The position numbers and the translations under genes were made by a program. DNA of 64,000 nt from assembly GCF_949628215.1 (NCBI RefSeq), contig NC_134279.1, forward strand, positions 54,424,266 to 54,488,265, read 5' to 3'. The notes beneath the pieces were generated by a model. That model was given only the letters and a program-made list of their open reading frames with translations, ran no database searches and had not been told where the DNA came from. The stretch comes from Phalacrocorax aristotelis. Lineage: Eukaryota > Chordata > Aves > Suliformes > Phalacrocoracidae. Positions within the stretch are counted from its first letter, which is position 1; every line of letters starts with the position of its first letter. Of the stretch, positions 50,201-62,700 are shown piece by piece.

Positions 50201-53200
50201 CATGAAAACTTACTGATTTTCACCACGTGGAAACCACCCTCCGTGCTTAATTGTTGCTGTCTTTTCTGAACCAAGTGGTTCTGATTTCAGACATGTCGCC
50301 TTGGGGGCATGGTGGAGCTGCTATATGACACTTCGTGAGTTACCCCTAGAATGTTTTGATACATAATATCAGGGAAAATTCAACTATCCCCTTCCTATTT
50401 AGTTTGCCATAGAAATGGATTATCAAATTACTAAGAAGGGCTAGATCCAAGTATCTAAATTATGCTTTCACAACCTAGCAGAAAGCTGTAACTCTGTGCT
50501 TTTCTCACAGGAACATATGCAAAGTCAAATAAGATTCCATCTTACCCCTGTCTTCAAGATTAGATTATGCAAAGAGTATCTGTGCTGCCTACCTAATGCA
50601 GATAGTTGTTTTTTCTGTTTGTAACAGAGCATGAGATGGGCTTTCAAAAAGCACTTAAGGTAGAGTTGGAGCTTTGCTTCACTTCTCTACCGCATGCTTG
50701 AAACTCCCACATCAGCAGACTTTCTATACAGGCACTTCTTCTGATTCATATGGCAGTATAGTTGAGTAGTACTTGGCATATGCACTTACAAAGTGAAAAC
50801 TATGACCACATCCACCTAGAAATAAACCCTGACTCTTTTAACTATTACACTGAATCATTAGGAGAAGCTTTGCTATCTTTCTTAGCTTCATAAGCCAGGG
50901 AAAAAACACCTGAATCACTCAGAATAAACTGCTCCACAATGATGTGGTCTTTTGGTTTGAAAAGCATGGGCAGAGCACTGTGACAAGTGGGAAGGAAACA
51001 AGTACCCTAGTGGGAAGCAGAGGGTGGGTGTCATGCAGGACTGCTTTCATGCCTGGTGCATCACCCACACAGCAGCTCCAGCTGCTGCCTGCATCAGAAT
51101 GAGCAATTGTTCTGCGACCCTTGAAACCCAGGATAAAAAGTTAGAGGGGAAAAAAAGTCATACAGCTCCCCGCTCCAAGAATATTCAATCACAAAGTCCT
51201 ATGTGTCAACAGTAATAAAATCCAGGCTGCAAAAAATTAATTGCCTTCAAAGAAGGTAAGGATGCAATACTAATTTGACTAAAGACATCAGCTGTAATGA
51301 ATCATTATTGGACTGACCTGAACCATTTTAACTTGAAATGCTTTTATACAATGCATGGTGGTTAATTTTATCTGGGTAAGGCGTCCACTGAAAGGTTGAT
51401 TGCATTTGTGTTAGTGTGCAAGTGACAGTACATATTTCTGCCAATAATAGTGAAGAGCAATGTTAAACAACACAGCAGAACAAAGTGCTCCTTTCTTAAA
51501 TCATAAATTAATACATAAGCATTAAGTAATAGTTTGATGTCATATTGTGAGGCAAATGTTGCACTGACTATATCAGAGTCAAAAAGCACATAAGAAAATA
51601 CAGAGGTGGCAGTATTTTTGCGACTGAGAAGCAATGTGTCTGTGATACTTTTTCTTTGTCTTTCTTGTTATTCAGAAACAGCTTTTTGTTATTCAAGATC
51701 GGGATTAGGCTGCTACTACAAAAACATTACTAGTTTCTCTCAAATCTCAAACATTAGAAATATTTTTTCTTATTTAGGATGATTTTCTGATTTACTTGCC
51801 TGATCATCAGCAATATAGACTGTAATCTTGCTTATTTTTCTCTGTCAGGTGGCACAGGGTACAAGCAGACATGCAGATGCGCTGTCAGGGTGACCCAGTC
51901 TTGCTCCTGGACACCAGCCTCCTTCATGGGGGAGCCAAGTAGCACCAGCTGCGGAACCTGGCAGAGGCTGAGGGACTTGTGGGATACTGGATTTTTTAAA
52001 AAAAATTTATTAACTGAATCATCTGCAAAGGTTGCAGAGACATGCAAGAGATCCAGAGAGATGGGGCAGGAGACAGAAACCATCTAACTACCAGCAAAGA
52101 GAGTTCAACTTCATATTTGAACCAGGCCTAGCCGTGAGATCCAGAAACTTTTGTTTACACAGACTGCTACTATTAGCTATTGTTCTTGCAAGATCACTCA
52201 CAAATTCAGCATAAGTAAAGGATAACACTGCCTTTTTCTGTATCTCTGCACAAGATGTGAGCAGACAGTGTCAATGAGAACCAGATGAAACTGAAAAACT
52301 CGTGGAAAAACAAGATGGCTTGTGGGCAGTATAGGTGGAAGAGAAAAGCATTCAAGAAACACGATAAAGAAATGCCAGTTGTGAAGAATGCCAACAAATT
52401 ATGTCATACAGCATTTTGTAAACAAACAGTTCACATGTTTAAACCTCTGCATAAATGGTAAAGTAGGTCATCTTCATAGTAGTCCTGCAAGCTTTTGTGT
52501 CCCTTTGAAAGACAGAAACTTGAAACAAGTAGATGAATTGCTCAGTGCGATAGATCAGGTCAGTGATATATCCAGGAACAGAATGTGACCATTCCCACTT
52601 CTGTCTTTAAAACAAAACAGAGCCAAGAATTCTTTGGGGTTTCCACCTTTGCCAAATCTGAGTAGAGCTCAGCTGAACCCTACCCGTGAGGGCCACACTA
52701 CACCTGATGGAATTTGCTTCACCCACAGCATGATTAACTAAGGATGTCAGTCTGGATTGGTCTTACAAAGGACCATAAAATTTTTTTGTGAATATCCATT
52801 TCATTTTTTTTTTAACTTTCATTTTGTTTAAAGATCTTTACCTAGTTCCATTGCAGTGACTTTGTTGGCCTGGTTTCCCTTCTTGCACAATACCCAGTTC
52901 TCTTGTGTACAGATACTTTGCAAATACAACTCTCTATTTCTAGGAGATACTCACTGCAGTATCTCTTAAAAGCAGTTTTGTTTTATTAAGAAGTCCAAGT
53001 GTCACATTTCTACACCACTGCAATTACCAGGTGACAGTGTTTTTACTTTTAAAATACCATTTCCAAGTTTATCATCCCACTCCGTGACTTGTAATTCTTC
53101 TAGATAAACATGTTTCAGATCTGTGATGGTATCCCTGGTGATGGTTGCCATAGTGCTTCATGGGATTTTATTTCTGCTCATTCCTCAAAAGCAAGACTTT

Positions 53201-56200
53201 GGTTCTCTGTGGGAGGCCCAGAGTTGCACTAGTCTCAGATTTTATTGTCTTTGCTATTCTGCCCCCACTAGGGAATAAACTACCCAGACATGCCACTGTC
53301 ATCTTTACCATATTTCATCCACTCTGCTCAAAATGCATGTCACAAATAATTCTCCTCCTTTCCATAGGACCTTATTACACACCTGTTGAAGTTTTCATTG
53401 GTTTCTACTTGGTTTCCATCTCAAGCACAGATTATTCTCCATTAAAATTTCAGACTGCATTTTCCAACATCATGCACAATATACTGAGCTTTTAAAATTT
53501 CAGTTGTGTTCAAATATACTTCAAAAGACTTAAAAATAGGAAATAGCAAAACCGCCATGATTCTAATTGCCTCAAATGTTATACTTTCCATGGGAGCAAA
53601 TACACCTACATCCGACTGCCTCAATCTTGCTCATTTGCTAAATGCATTCCCTAAACCCTCTTTTTTAATCCTAAGAGCTTTGGAAAAACTGCTAAATCTC
53701 ATTTCTATGCAATGACTGATATAATGACTGTCTCAGAGGCCGTGTCAGTGGCAATTAGGCATCAAAATATCTTTGGGAAGCTGAGCCATGCTGATGCCTT
53801 TGAAGAGGCAGGCCATTTCCACTACCTTTGCTTATGTTACAAGGTACTTACAGCAGTGCCTTGTCTAAACAAAGTATCATTTCATATAACAGAGGCAGAA
53901 TCTGGTTCACTGTAGTTTCAAAGACCGGTGTTCAAACCATGGCTTCTAAAGGGCATATATATAAAACATATATCACAATGAAACCTCTCCTCATGGTAGG
54001 TAGAGCAGTCATTTTAAATGGGTAAGCAGAGATACACACGTTTTACATAAAATAGTAGTAACTGCCTCTCTTCTGCAGGATTTGTATCTTCTGAGTGACT
54101 GAGGGACAGAGAAACATAAATGAACTGTCTTACAGCCCAGATTAATTCTGGAGATTTATTTGACCAGAGGACAAATTTGGCATAAAATATTCAAGAGATG
54201 TGCAGGACGCGATTGAAGGTTATTGAGGAAGAAAAAGCTCCCAGAGGAGCATGGGCACAAGGCCTTCCAAACTCCCCATGCAGTTGTTCAGATATGCTAG
54301 ACAGTTAGTGTCATCATAGCCCACCACCAAGGCAACTATTTTGTGACCCTAGACCCAGTGCCAAACAAAGCAGGTTACATGAACAACAGCACTTGCCCCC
54401 ACAGGATCTTGCATTACAGACGTATGCTCCTCTAGGAATTGCAATATGGTCTGGCAGAATGGAGGCAATGGAAAGGGCACAGTGACATCCATCTGATCAG
54501 CGCTGCCTGGGAAATGGCTTTCCCCAGCCCACAAAAGTTTAAGATTGGAGACATTTTCCTGTTCCTTGCCAAATGACTTTTGAAGTTATTCTAGGTTATA
54601 AAGCAGTAAAAAAGCACAAAAGGTGTTTCTGGGAAGACTCATCGCAATCTTACTGCTAGCCTTTATATGAACAGTTACATACCACTCACCTCCCTGTGCT
54701 TGCTCAGCCATAGCAGTGAGCAAAGGGTCCAACCTTTGCCTGTTTCCCTTTCCTGGTGGCAGATGGACCTACCTACCCAAACAGAGAATGACCACAGCAG
54801 CTGCAGCAATTTTAAATTTAGTTCATCTTCATCCACCACAATAATTCTCCTTTCAGAACATTAACAAAGCTGTATGTGCTGAAGAAGAAAGGAGGTAGAA
54901 ACCACCTGCCTGGAATATGTGTATGGGAAGGCATGCTCTGCTAGACTATCAAAGTTAACCACAGGCATTTGTTGATAGAGAGCTGCTCTAGGTCCTGCTC
55001 TACTTAATGGCCAGGATCGTGAGTTCCACCTGTGATCCTCTGACGGTCACTTACCACTCTGGGGAAAAATGGTACCAGTTACCAGGCATATCGTGTAGGT
55101 CAATCCAAACAGGTCTACATGACACAGAGCTGTGCTGAGAAAGCTAAGCATCTAAGTTAAAAACCTCATCAGTGGACTATTCAGCCTGGACAATTATACC
55201 TTGTTGATTAACAGGACTAATTAATTTGGATAGTTGTGCAGAGCTGTGCTGCCACAAGAGAAACATTCCTTGGTGCCTCAGCAGGGCAGAGTTTAAATCA
55301 AAGGGAAAACACAGTATCAATTAGTCAATAAGAAAACAGTATCATCCTTTTGTAAGGATGTCAGTCAATGTTCATCTACTTCAGGTAAAAATAGAAACTC
55401 TCCCACAATGTCCTTGTTCTTCTGGGTCACATTTCTACCTCTGTGTATACTTGCATCTTTCAGTGGGAAATTCTAAACTTTCCAGAGAAGCTAAATCCTG
55501 CATTTATAAACATCTCAGAGCAGACTTACTGTTAGACCAACTATATTATGTGTGTCTCTTAGAAACACCCAATAAAAAATTATAAATACTCTGAAGAGGT
55601 TTTAAGTAGTAATGAAATAGATTGACCATGGGCATTGGAAAAGGCTAGATATGGTTCAGGCAGGCGCTAGCCAAGCTTCCTTACATACTTCTCCTCATGT
55701 CTGTAAGGCTTGACCTGCAATACCCTTCTTTTCCAGGGGCAGCTTCCCCTCCTTCCACCACTGCATGTGTCTGCATGCGGCCAGGCAACCATCCCCAAAA
55801 CACCTTCCGTCAAAAAGGAGCAGGGAGGTGGTATGGCCTGAATAGATGAAATACATACATACGTGCATATACATACCTACCTGTGCACACATACTGGACT
55901 AGCCTCAGGGCTTTTAATAGCCGAGAGAGAAAGAAAGTTGGTGGAATAAACACAGGGAGTAGAAAGGAACAATTGACAAGAACAAGTGCATGGTACGAAG
56001 ACAAGGCACGTGGCTGTTAAGAACAGAAAGAAATGGGACGTGTATGGCCTCTGAAGGGGACAGATACATTCAGACACATTGTGGAATAAATAAAACGGTC
56101 AGTGGTATCAGATGGCAATATTAGCTACAAGAGATAACAGCACTTAACCTGTGCTGCAGACCAGTGAGAGATGAAAAAAATATTGAGCTGGAAGACGTGC

Positions 56201-58189
56201 AGCTGATTGCTCAGGTGGAGCTGTTCTCCAAAGCAACAAGCATGTGGCACCATCAGGAGCAACTGTAGTGCCTAGCAAGGATGGCCAGGTGGTGGGAGGA
56301 GGCATAGCTTCTGTAGGTGAACAAAACCAAGATTGGTTAGCCCTGCCTCAAAACCAGAGAAGCAGCAAGCTGTTACAGAAAACCTAAGGAGAGTGAGGAC
56401 TTCTTTGCAGAAAACCTTCTCTTTTTAGTATCCTGTTTCTTTTGCTGTTGTTATTGCAGCTGAAATAATTTCCTTCATCCTGCTTTCCTCCTGCCCCCCT
56501 GCCTCCCCCTTTCTTCTTAGCCTAGTTGAATTAACAATTCAAAATAATTAAAAACATACTTGTCTAAGTCAAAGCCCTTTTATAAACGTGTAAAGAAGAA
56601 ATACGACACATGGTTATAGTAGTTTCAAGTTTAACAGATTTACCTTCCAAGCTTTGCAGATTTTGCTTATTGAGAAGACCAATTTTCTGTGATTACAGGG
56701 GTATCTTCAGAGCATAACTGTCTCTAAATTTCATTTATTCCTCCTTCAGGAAAACCATTGATCTTTCTGATTCTCCTCCCATTTTGGTGAATATTGGTGA
56801 ATACCTTATTGGTTTTCATAGTATTTACATTCTTCCCTTTCAAACCTTTTGTCCTTGTCCAATAGGATTTCTACATGCTCTCAATTCCTGGGATATTTAC
56901 TTCGTGTCTGTCTGTTCCAGGCCGAATTGGCTTTTGGGGGGTTTATGATCCTCTACCCATATTCCTAGCAATATGGGCTTCACTGTCTCTGCTTGCTGAT
57001 CTTATCATAAGCCATTTACCATTTCCATTTTATCCTTCAATTAGACCCTTCTTCAAACCTATTCTTTCACATTCCTTCCCTAGGTTGTATAAAAGAGAGG
57101 TCTTTAATCTCTCTGTTCGTCTAATTGAAGCTGTCCTCCCCAGCGTGTTTTCCACTGCAGTGCTCTGGTTTTCATTAAGCTATGTCATCAATACTCCTGT
57201 TACTGTTGCTTTCTGCTTAATGTGGTTTTGCAAGAATAATAACAACTTTTTGTCTTTCCACAGAACATGGAAAGAAAGTTTTAATTTATTAGGCTCATAA
57301 AATTAAACATTGCAGTACTGATGCCTTATGAGAACTAGGGTAAGGACAAGACAAACTTCTAAGTCCCAAATAGGTAATGCATTACCAAGAGTTGCTGCCC
57401 CATTAGACACTGACACACCAATACTTTATAACTGTAACTGGAATGATTGCAGGTCAACCCTGTTAGGTAAATAACAACATGAAAAGGTAGAGCCGGGAAT
57501 GAAACAAAGAAAGGTTTCCTGGGTCATGTAATTGTGCTATCCAGGGACACAGTGCACTTGCAAACAGTCGCAAAATCCTGATCCAGATCTGCATAGCTGG
57601 AGGAGCTGAGACTAGTAAATCCCAGCAATAACTCAGTGTAAACTGAGGGGAGATGCTAAACATACATACTTTGCTCTCCACTGGAAATGCACTGATTAGC
57701 AGCCACTGAGGATCCAATCAAATTAAAATAATACAAATAGTGGCTATTTCAATAAGCAGGAGGTCTTGGCTTCCAGCAATCAACTAGAGCTCCACTGTTA
57801 TCTGCCAGGCACGGAGCTAACATTTTCTCAGATAACACACACAAGCAGTGATAATAGAGCAAATTCCTAGCCTGACTTGCCTCAAACATTCAAGATTGCC
57901 AGTGCTTTTGCTGTGTGCAATTTCTTAGGATCACACTTGTGCACAGCAAAGTTTGCTCTGAGACAAGCGATGAAAATGAAAACAGTACACTCAATATACA
58001 CTGTAAATTGCATACAGCTGTTAGAGTAGGATAATACCTGCTTTTCTCATAGTTTGTTTTTAGTTAAACGAAAAAAACAAGCAGTTTTTGGTTTTGAGTG
58101 GGAAGGGAGGAGATGGAGAATTGAAGAATTAAACGCAATTAAAAGCTTCTCAAGATATTTTCTGGTGTTTGTTCTTGCCTTCTTCCAGG
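44209..58189. other. Downstream intergenic DNA, second part
   Basis: About 14 kb of AT-rich sequence with no recognisable gene on either strand. About 48560-48720 has the phrase CAATAGAACCCAGAGCTCCT that recalls an old sauropsid repeat, and T16 lies near 48404. A homeodomain-motif cluster at 49575-49790 is listed separately. The longest frame (56875-57300, 141 codons) is hydrophobic, unspliced and resembles nothing I know. Confidence 0.55.
49575..49790. promoter_or_regulatory. Candidate enhancer: homeodomain-type motif cluster
   Basis: TCATAA (the HOX/CDX-type TTATGA core on the other strand) occurs at 49579, 49633, 49664 and 49736. The palindrome TTTAATTAAA lies at 49684-49693, and CTAATGA twice (about 49671, 49761). 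AT-rich DNA yields such motifs by chance, so the call rests on spacing and needs conservation data. Confidence 0.3.
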
Positions 58190-58263
58190 ATGACATTTCA
58201 AAGCCAGAGCTTGAAGATCAGCTTGAATTGGAAGCAGAGGACATATCGGTGTTCAGAATTTAA
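58190..58263 (+). other. Orphan exon-like segment with stop codon
   Basis: A strong acceptor (TTTGTTCTTGCCTTCTTCCAG) directly precedes an open frame of 24 acidic codons starting DDISKPELEDQLELEAED and ending SVFRI plus TAA at 58261-58263. The composition (many Glu/Asp/Leu, no low complexity) looks more protein-like than neighbouring frames. I do not recognise the peptide and see no partner exon upstream, so it may be a terminal exon of an unseen transcript, an exon relic, or chance. Confidence 0.25.
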
Positions 58264-59311
58264 TCAAGCTCAGCATTACAGCGAGACATGGCACAAAACC
58301 AGCTGCTTCTGACTTAAACGATTCAAAGCCACTGCAAAACCTACAGGGTGTCTATGAGGTGCTTTGCAGGCCAGCATAGCTGAGACCGAGGTATTTCTCA
58401 CTACTAAGACATGTCCCGGAAACCAAGTTACAGGTCCTTCAGATAACAAGGGCTCTTGGGCTAAAAAAAGATTAACCATCTTCCCAGGTATTATTCCTAT
58501 TACCACTTTCTTCCTTTATAGGTTTGTAAGTACTCTGCCTTTTTCAGTTTTAAAATGTGAGCAGTGAGCTACTTCCACACCTGCCAACCAAAAAAGGATC
58601 TGACCTAAGGGGCTAATGAGAGCCTGAGTCTCCACCAAGGCTGTCCTCTCTGTGTGGTCTCAGGCAAAGTCTGGCTGCCTGGGACAATCCCTGGGAGTGG
58701 GAACTCAGGCTCCAAAATGCCATGTATCATCATAGGCTTTGGTTCTCTCTGCTTTGGGAACACCTGTGCCTCATAAAGGTGGCTCTGACCAGGACAAGGA
58801 CAGCGTTGCCCTGTCTCCAGATGCTTCTGTGGATGCTAAAATCCAAATGAGCCAAAAGTCCTACCTCTCAGCATGATTCACTACCCGAGTAACTTACCAG
58901 GTCTAGAGCTAGTGCAGTCATGGCCAATTCAGGAGCTCGCTGGCCATGGTGTCCTTCCTGGTGTCCTTCCCCTATTCGGCTCTTCCTAACATGCACTCTA
59001 GTAGGTATAACTAGACACCTAATGAGACATCAGCCCAGAATTTCAGAATAACTAGAACTGATTGAAATTCAGAACTTGTGACCCACAAGGAGGTTTTGAC
59101 ATTTCAAGCTCATTTTTGTTGTGAATCAAAGTTTGAAACAAAATATGTTTGCCAGATATTGAAAGTATTGAAAGACATTGAAAGATATTTAAGTAATTTG
59201 TTTTGGACTGAGTAAAATGTTGAGTATTTATCTAAATGATAGCTTTTTACTTTGAATTTAAAGCATTAAAGTTTTTAAACATTTACAAAATTAAAATTCT
59301 TAGAAAGTAAA

Positions 59312-59706
59312 TGTGGGATATCTGGAAAGCCAAGGACACATAGTGAAAAATCCAGACTCAGACTGCGTGGACTTAATCTGCCTGTGAACAAGAAGGCCTC
59401 AAGGATGTCGCAAAGGTCGACTGCGGTTTTAAAGGCATGAAGAAAGCAGGAAAACGGGGAAGTAACCACCGACTAGCGGAACTAAAAGCAGGATATGGGT
59501 AGATCAGGCTGTGCACGTGGATTAAGAGTATAAACGAATCCGAATATAACTAACAGCGCGTGGCCAAACACAGCTGACCAATTAACAATAGACTTGTGCA
59601 TGATTAGGTGGTTAAAGAGCTATATTAACCGTGCTGTGTCTGCAATAAACTGACATTTGCTTGATCATACCGATCATGTGCTGTGTCCGTGACTTCCGCG
59701 TCAGCA
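59312..59706 (+). mobile_element. Solo LTR of an endogenous retrovirus with 6-bp target duplication
   Basis: The element begins TGTGGGATATC and ends CGCGTCAGCA (TG...CA), 395 bp, flanked by AGTAAA at 59306-59311 and again at 59707-59712. It has a TATA-like TATATTAA at 59621 and AATAAA at 59644-59649, in the right order for U3-R-U5 on the plus strand. A 6-bp duplication fits avian alpha/beta-type ERVs. No viral coding sequence or primer-binding site follows, so it is a product of LTR-LTR recombination. CpG-containing stretches persist, hinting at moderate age. Confidence 0.85.
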
Positions 59707-59712
59707 AGTAAA

Positions 59713-62700
59713 TTCTAAATGGTAAGCAGGAGAGTTACTTTTGGAAAATGGAAAAGGGAACGTTTCACCATTGTTGGAATACCTCACTGACTTCTTTTAG
59801 AGTGATATTTCACATAAACAAGCATGCATCAAAAAAAAAAAAAAAGCTAATTATGAAGCAGCATTTTCTGATCAATAAACACAGTAGTGGAAATTTTCTG
59901 TTCCACTTCAAAAAGAGTGCTGATTATGTGCTCTGGTAAGTAGGTCCCCATGAAACATCATCTGGAGCCAGGGACATTGACAAGGAAGGCTTTTATGGAA
60001 AGAGTGTTGATCTAAGGAGGATTTCAAGATTCTGAGCTTGCTGCCTGAGTTCTTGACTTATCTTTTTCTAAGTTTTTTTCTTGTTTGGCAGGCAGCTCTT
60101 GCTTGGGTTTATTCACAGTCAAGTCTATTTGACTTTTCTGAAAGGAGACTATGTAGAACAAGTGGAGCAAGACTCCCACTTCCCTTCTTCTTATAAAGCC
60201 ACCATGAGGAGTCTAAGATGTAGTATTGGCCACCAAATTTTTGTAAATAAAGCTTTTCACATACCATGCACTGTCAAGTAACAGGTTTAATTCATGCTGC
60301 ATGGTTAGTGCTGCATGAGGATTAATCTAGTCACAAAACCTGATAATTCTGGTTTATGTCTGGAAACTTTTAGAATAAAAGACATTCCACTTTGCCTTTA
60401 TAAACTGTCAAACGAGGGAATTTTAATAAACAAGCCAACATTTGTCATATTCTGGCCTTTAAGTACAGACCAGATTTCAATAAAGCCAATGGCAGTTTAT
60501 TTAGGAAATTCCGTTTTGACAACTTTGTGCTTAAGCCTTAAATTTTGCTCAAGCCTAAGTAGCCATTCCATGTTCACAGAAAAGTAACACAATATCCCCT
60601 CTCCTGTTTAGTGAAACCTGTGCAAATGCAGCACTTTCTAACCACAGCAAAGACTCCCCAGTGCTGGGATGTGACTCTCTTCCACCTTCTTCCTGTAAAC
60701 AATGCAGTACACTGGAAACACTTCTCTGAGACAAAGTCTGTTGTATTTTGCCATCACTGGTGACTGGGCTGTGCAGTCTTCCTTGCGGCATCACTTTTAC
60801 CTACTCTCATCTTTTTTTTCACTTGAGCCATTTTCCTCAAGCCTGGGTTACACTGGGGAGATGGCAGTCAGGGAAAGAAAATGTCTTACTAGATTTCTGC
60901 AAACATGAAAAATAAATAAGAACATAATGCATAATGCAAGTTTTAGCTTGAGTCAATGAGCATACGATGCAGTTCAGGAAGCAGGCAGAGAGCAATGCGA
61001 GCTGCTAACAGTTTGGCAGTGGCTGTTTCCTATGCAGTGATCAAGAAATTGTCCTTTTCCAGGGAATATTTGAAATGACAATGCAGCTGAGGTGGGAGGT
61101 GTTCACTGAGAAGAGCCCAGACCAGACTCTGGGATTTCATATAAACTTCTGTGCCACAAGGGCAAGGGCAGGAAACAATGTAGGTTAGTGCATGCCATAC
61201 ACTGCATATTGGGTATACCTGGAGTAACTTCAGTGCTAAGCCCTGGTCCATGTGCTGTGACATACTTATTTCCAGTTGACTATTTTTGGATCTCCAATCA
61301 TTCTTTAATTTTTCAAACTGTCACCAACAGTGTGTTGTATCGCAAAAGTGTCTGTGACTGGTGGCAGGCTAAGGTCAGACAGAGTGTACCAAGCTTTTTT
61401 ATTTGGAGGAATGCGCTTTCTGTTGCAAGTGGCCACAAGCACCACTCTTAGTCTAATCATGAGCTGCCTTTTTTATCAGTGTTGCATAGTGTATCTTTGG
61501 TTCCTTCAGACAGTGGCTAGAGATGTATAACAGCTTTCAGTGTCATCATGGTTATTCATTTTTTTCCCAGTGCTTTTTTTTTTGTTGGAGTCCTACCCTT
61601 CATTCATGAAAAAAAAAAACAACCAACAAACAGAGAAAAGCTTTATCCAGCTCATACCTTTGGACTCCGCTTTCCAGGGCTCTCCAGACTCACAGTGCCG
61701 TATAGCGCTCTCCATCTAATGCCAGACATGACAGACTGGAAGAATCGCTATTGTCTCCTGTACTTTCCCTGCTACTCTTGGAAGCTGAGTCCTCACCAGC
61801 TTCCCAGTCCTTTCATGCAACATACCTTAACAGAGACATGTGGGTGGTGTTTCTGCAGCATGGAGCATATTGCATCTTGGCAGAAATGTTTTTACCAGTA
61901 CTTTGAGTTATGATAGGTGAAAAATAGTTCCATCAAGCACTGAGGATCTTTTTTTTTCCAGCTCCGGTGGAATATGAACATCTCAGGAGTGTCAAATATG
62001 TATTTAGCATTACTGCTGTGGAAACGGTAACTTCCTAGTTATAGTTAGTGAGTATAGCATAGAGTAAGAAGTTATAAGCTGGGTCGCCCTGGTCAGGAAG
62101 ATGCTGTTTCCCCACCAGGCAGGGGACTCAGGCTGAGATGGCCTGTTTCCTGAGAGACTAAGGACCATGTTCCTGGACCTATGGCTTGGGTGCACAAAAA
62201 CATACTCCAGGTTTTGGTGAACAAAGGCAAACATACCACACCTAACATAGCTCAAATAAGAACTCATTCTTCCTTTCTACTTTGTCTCCCTTGTGGAGTC
62301 TTGAAATCATCCTCCCTTGTACACCAGGAACTGCAGTCCACAACATGTTGCTTAGCTCTTCATGAATGGCTTCCAGATGTCTGGTGAGGGCTATGTGAAG
62401 TGTTTAGTAATCAGGAGACTCAAATAGTAGAGTCACAAGCTGCACTGTAAAAAGGCATTGTATATCATACACACCATGTATTCCTGCCTCATTACTTCTC
62501 TTCCACCCAAAGCTGCCAAATATTAGGCCTATTTTTAAACACTCGTCTGTCTCCATGTAAAAAAAACATTTATTACCGCATCTTCTTCATTGCATCTTAA
62601 ATTCGCAAATAGCATTATATACATGCTTGTTCATACTGTACCATGTGTTGGATTTTGATCTAAAACATCTATCCTGTCAACCTATTGTCTGTACCATATC

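Noticed and set aside
56875..57300. 141-codon hydrophobic plus-strand frame
   Set aside because: Looked like a membrane protein at first, but hydrophobicity follows from T-rich DNA. No homologue comes to mind and there is no gene structure.
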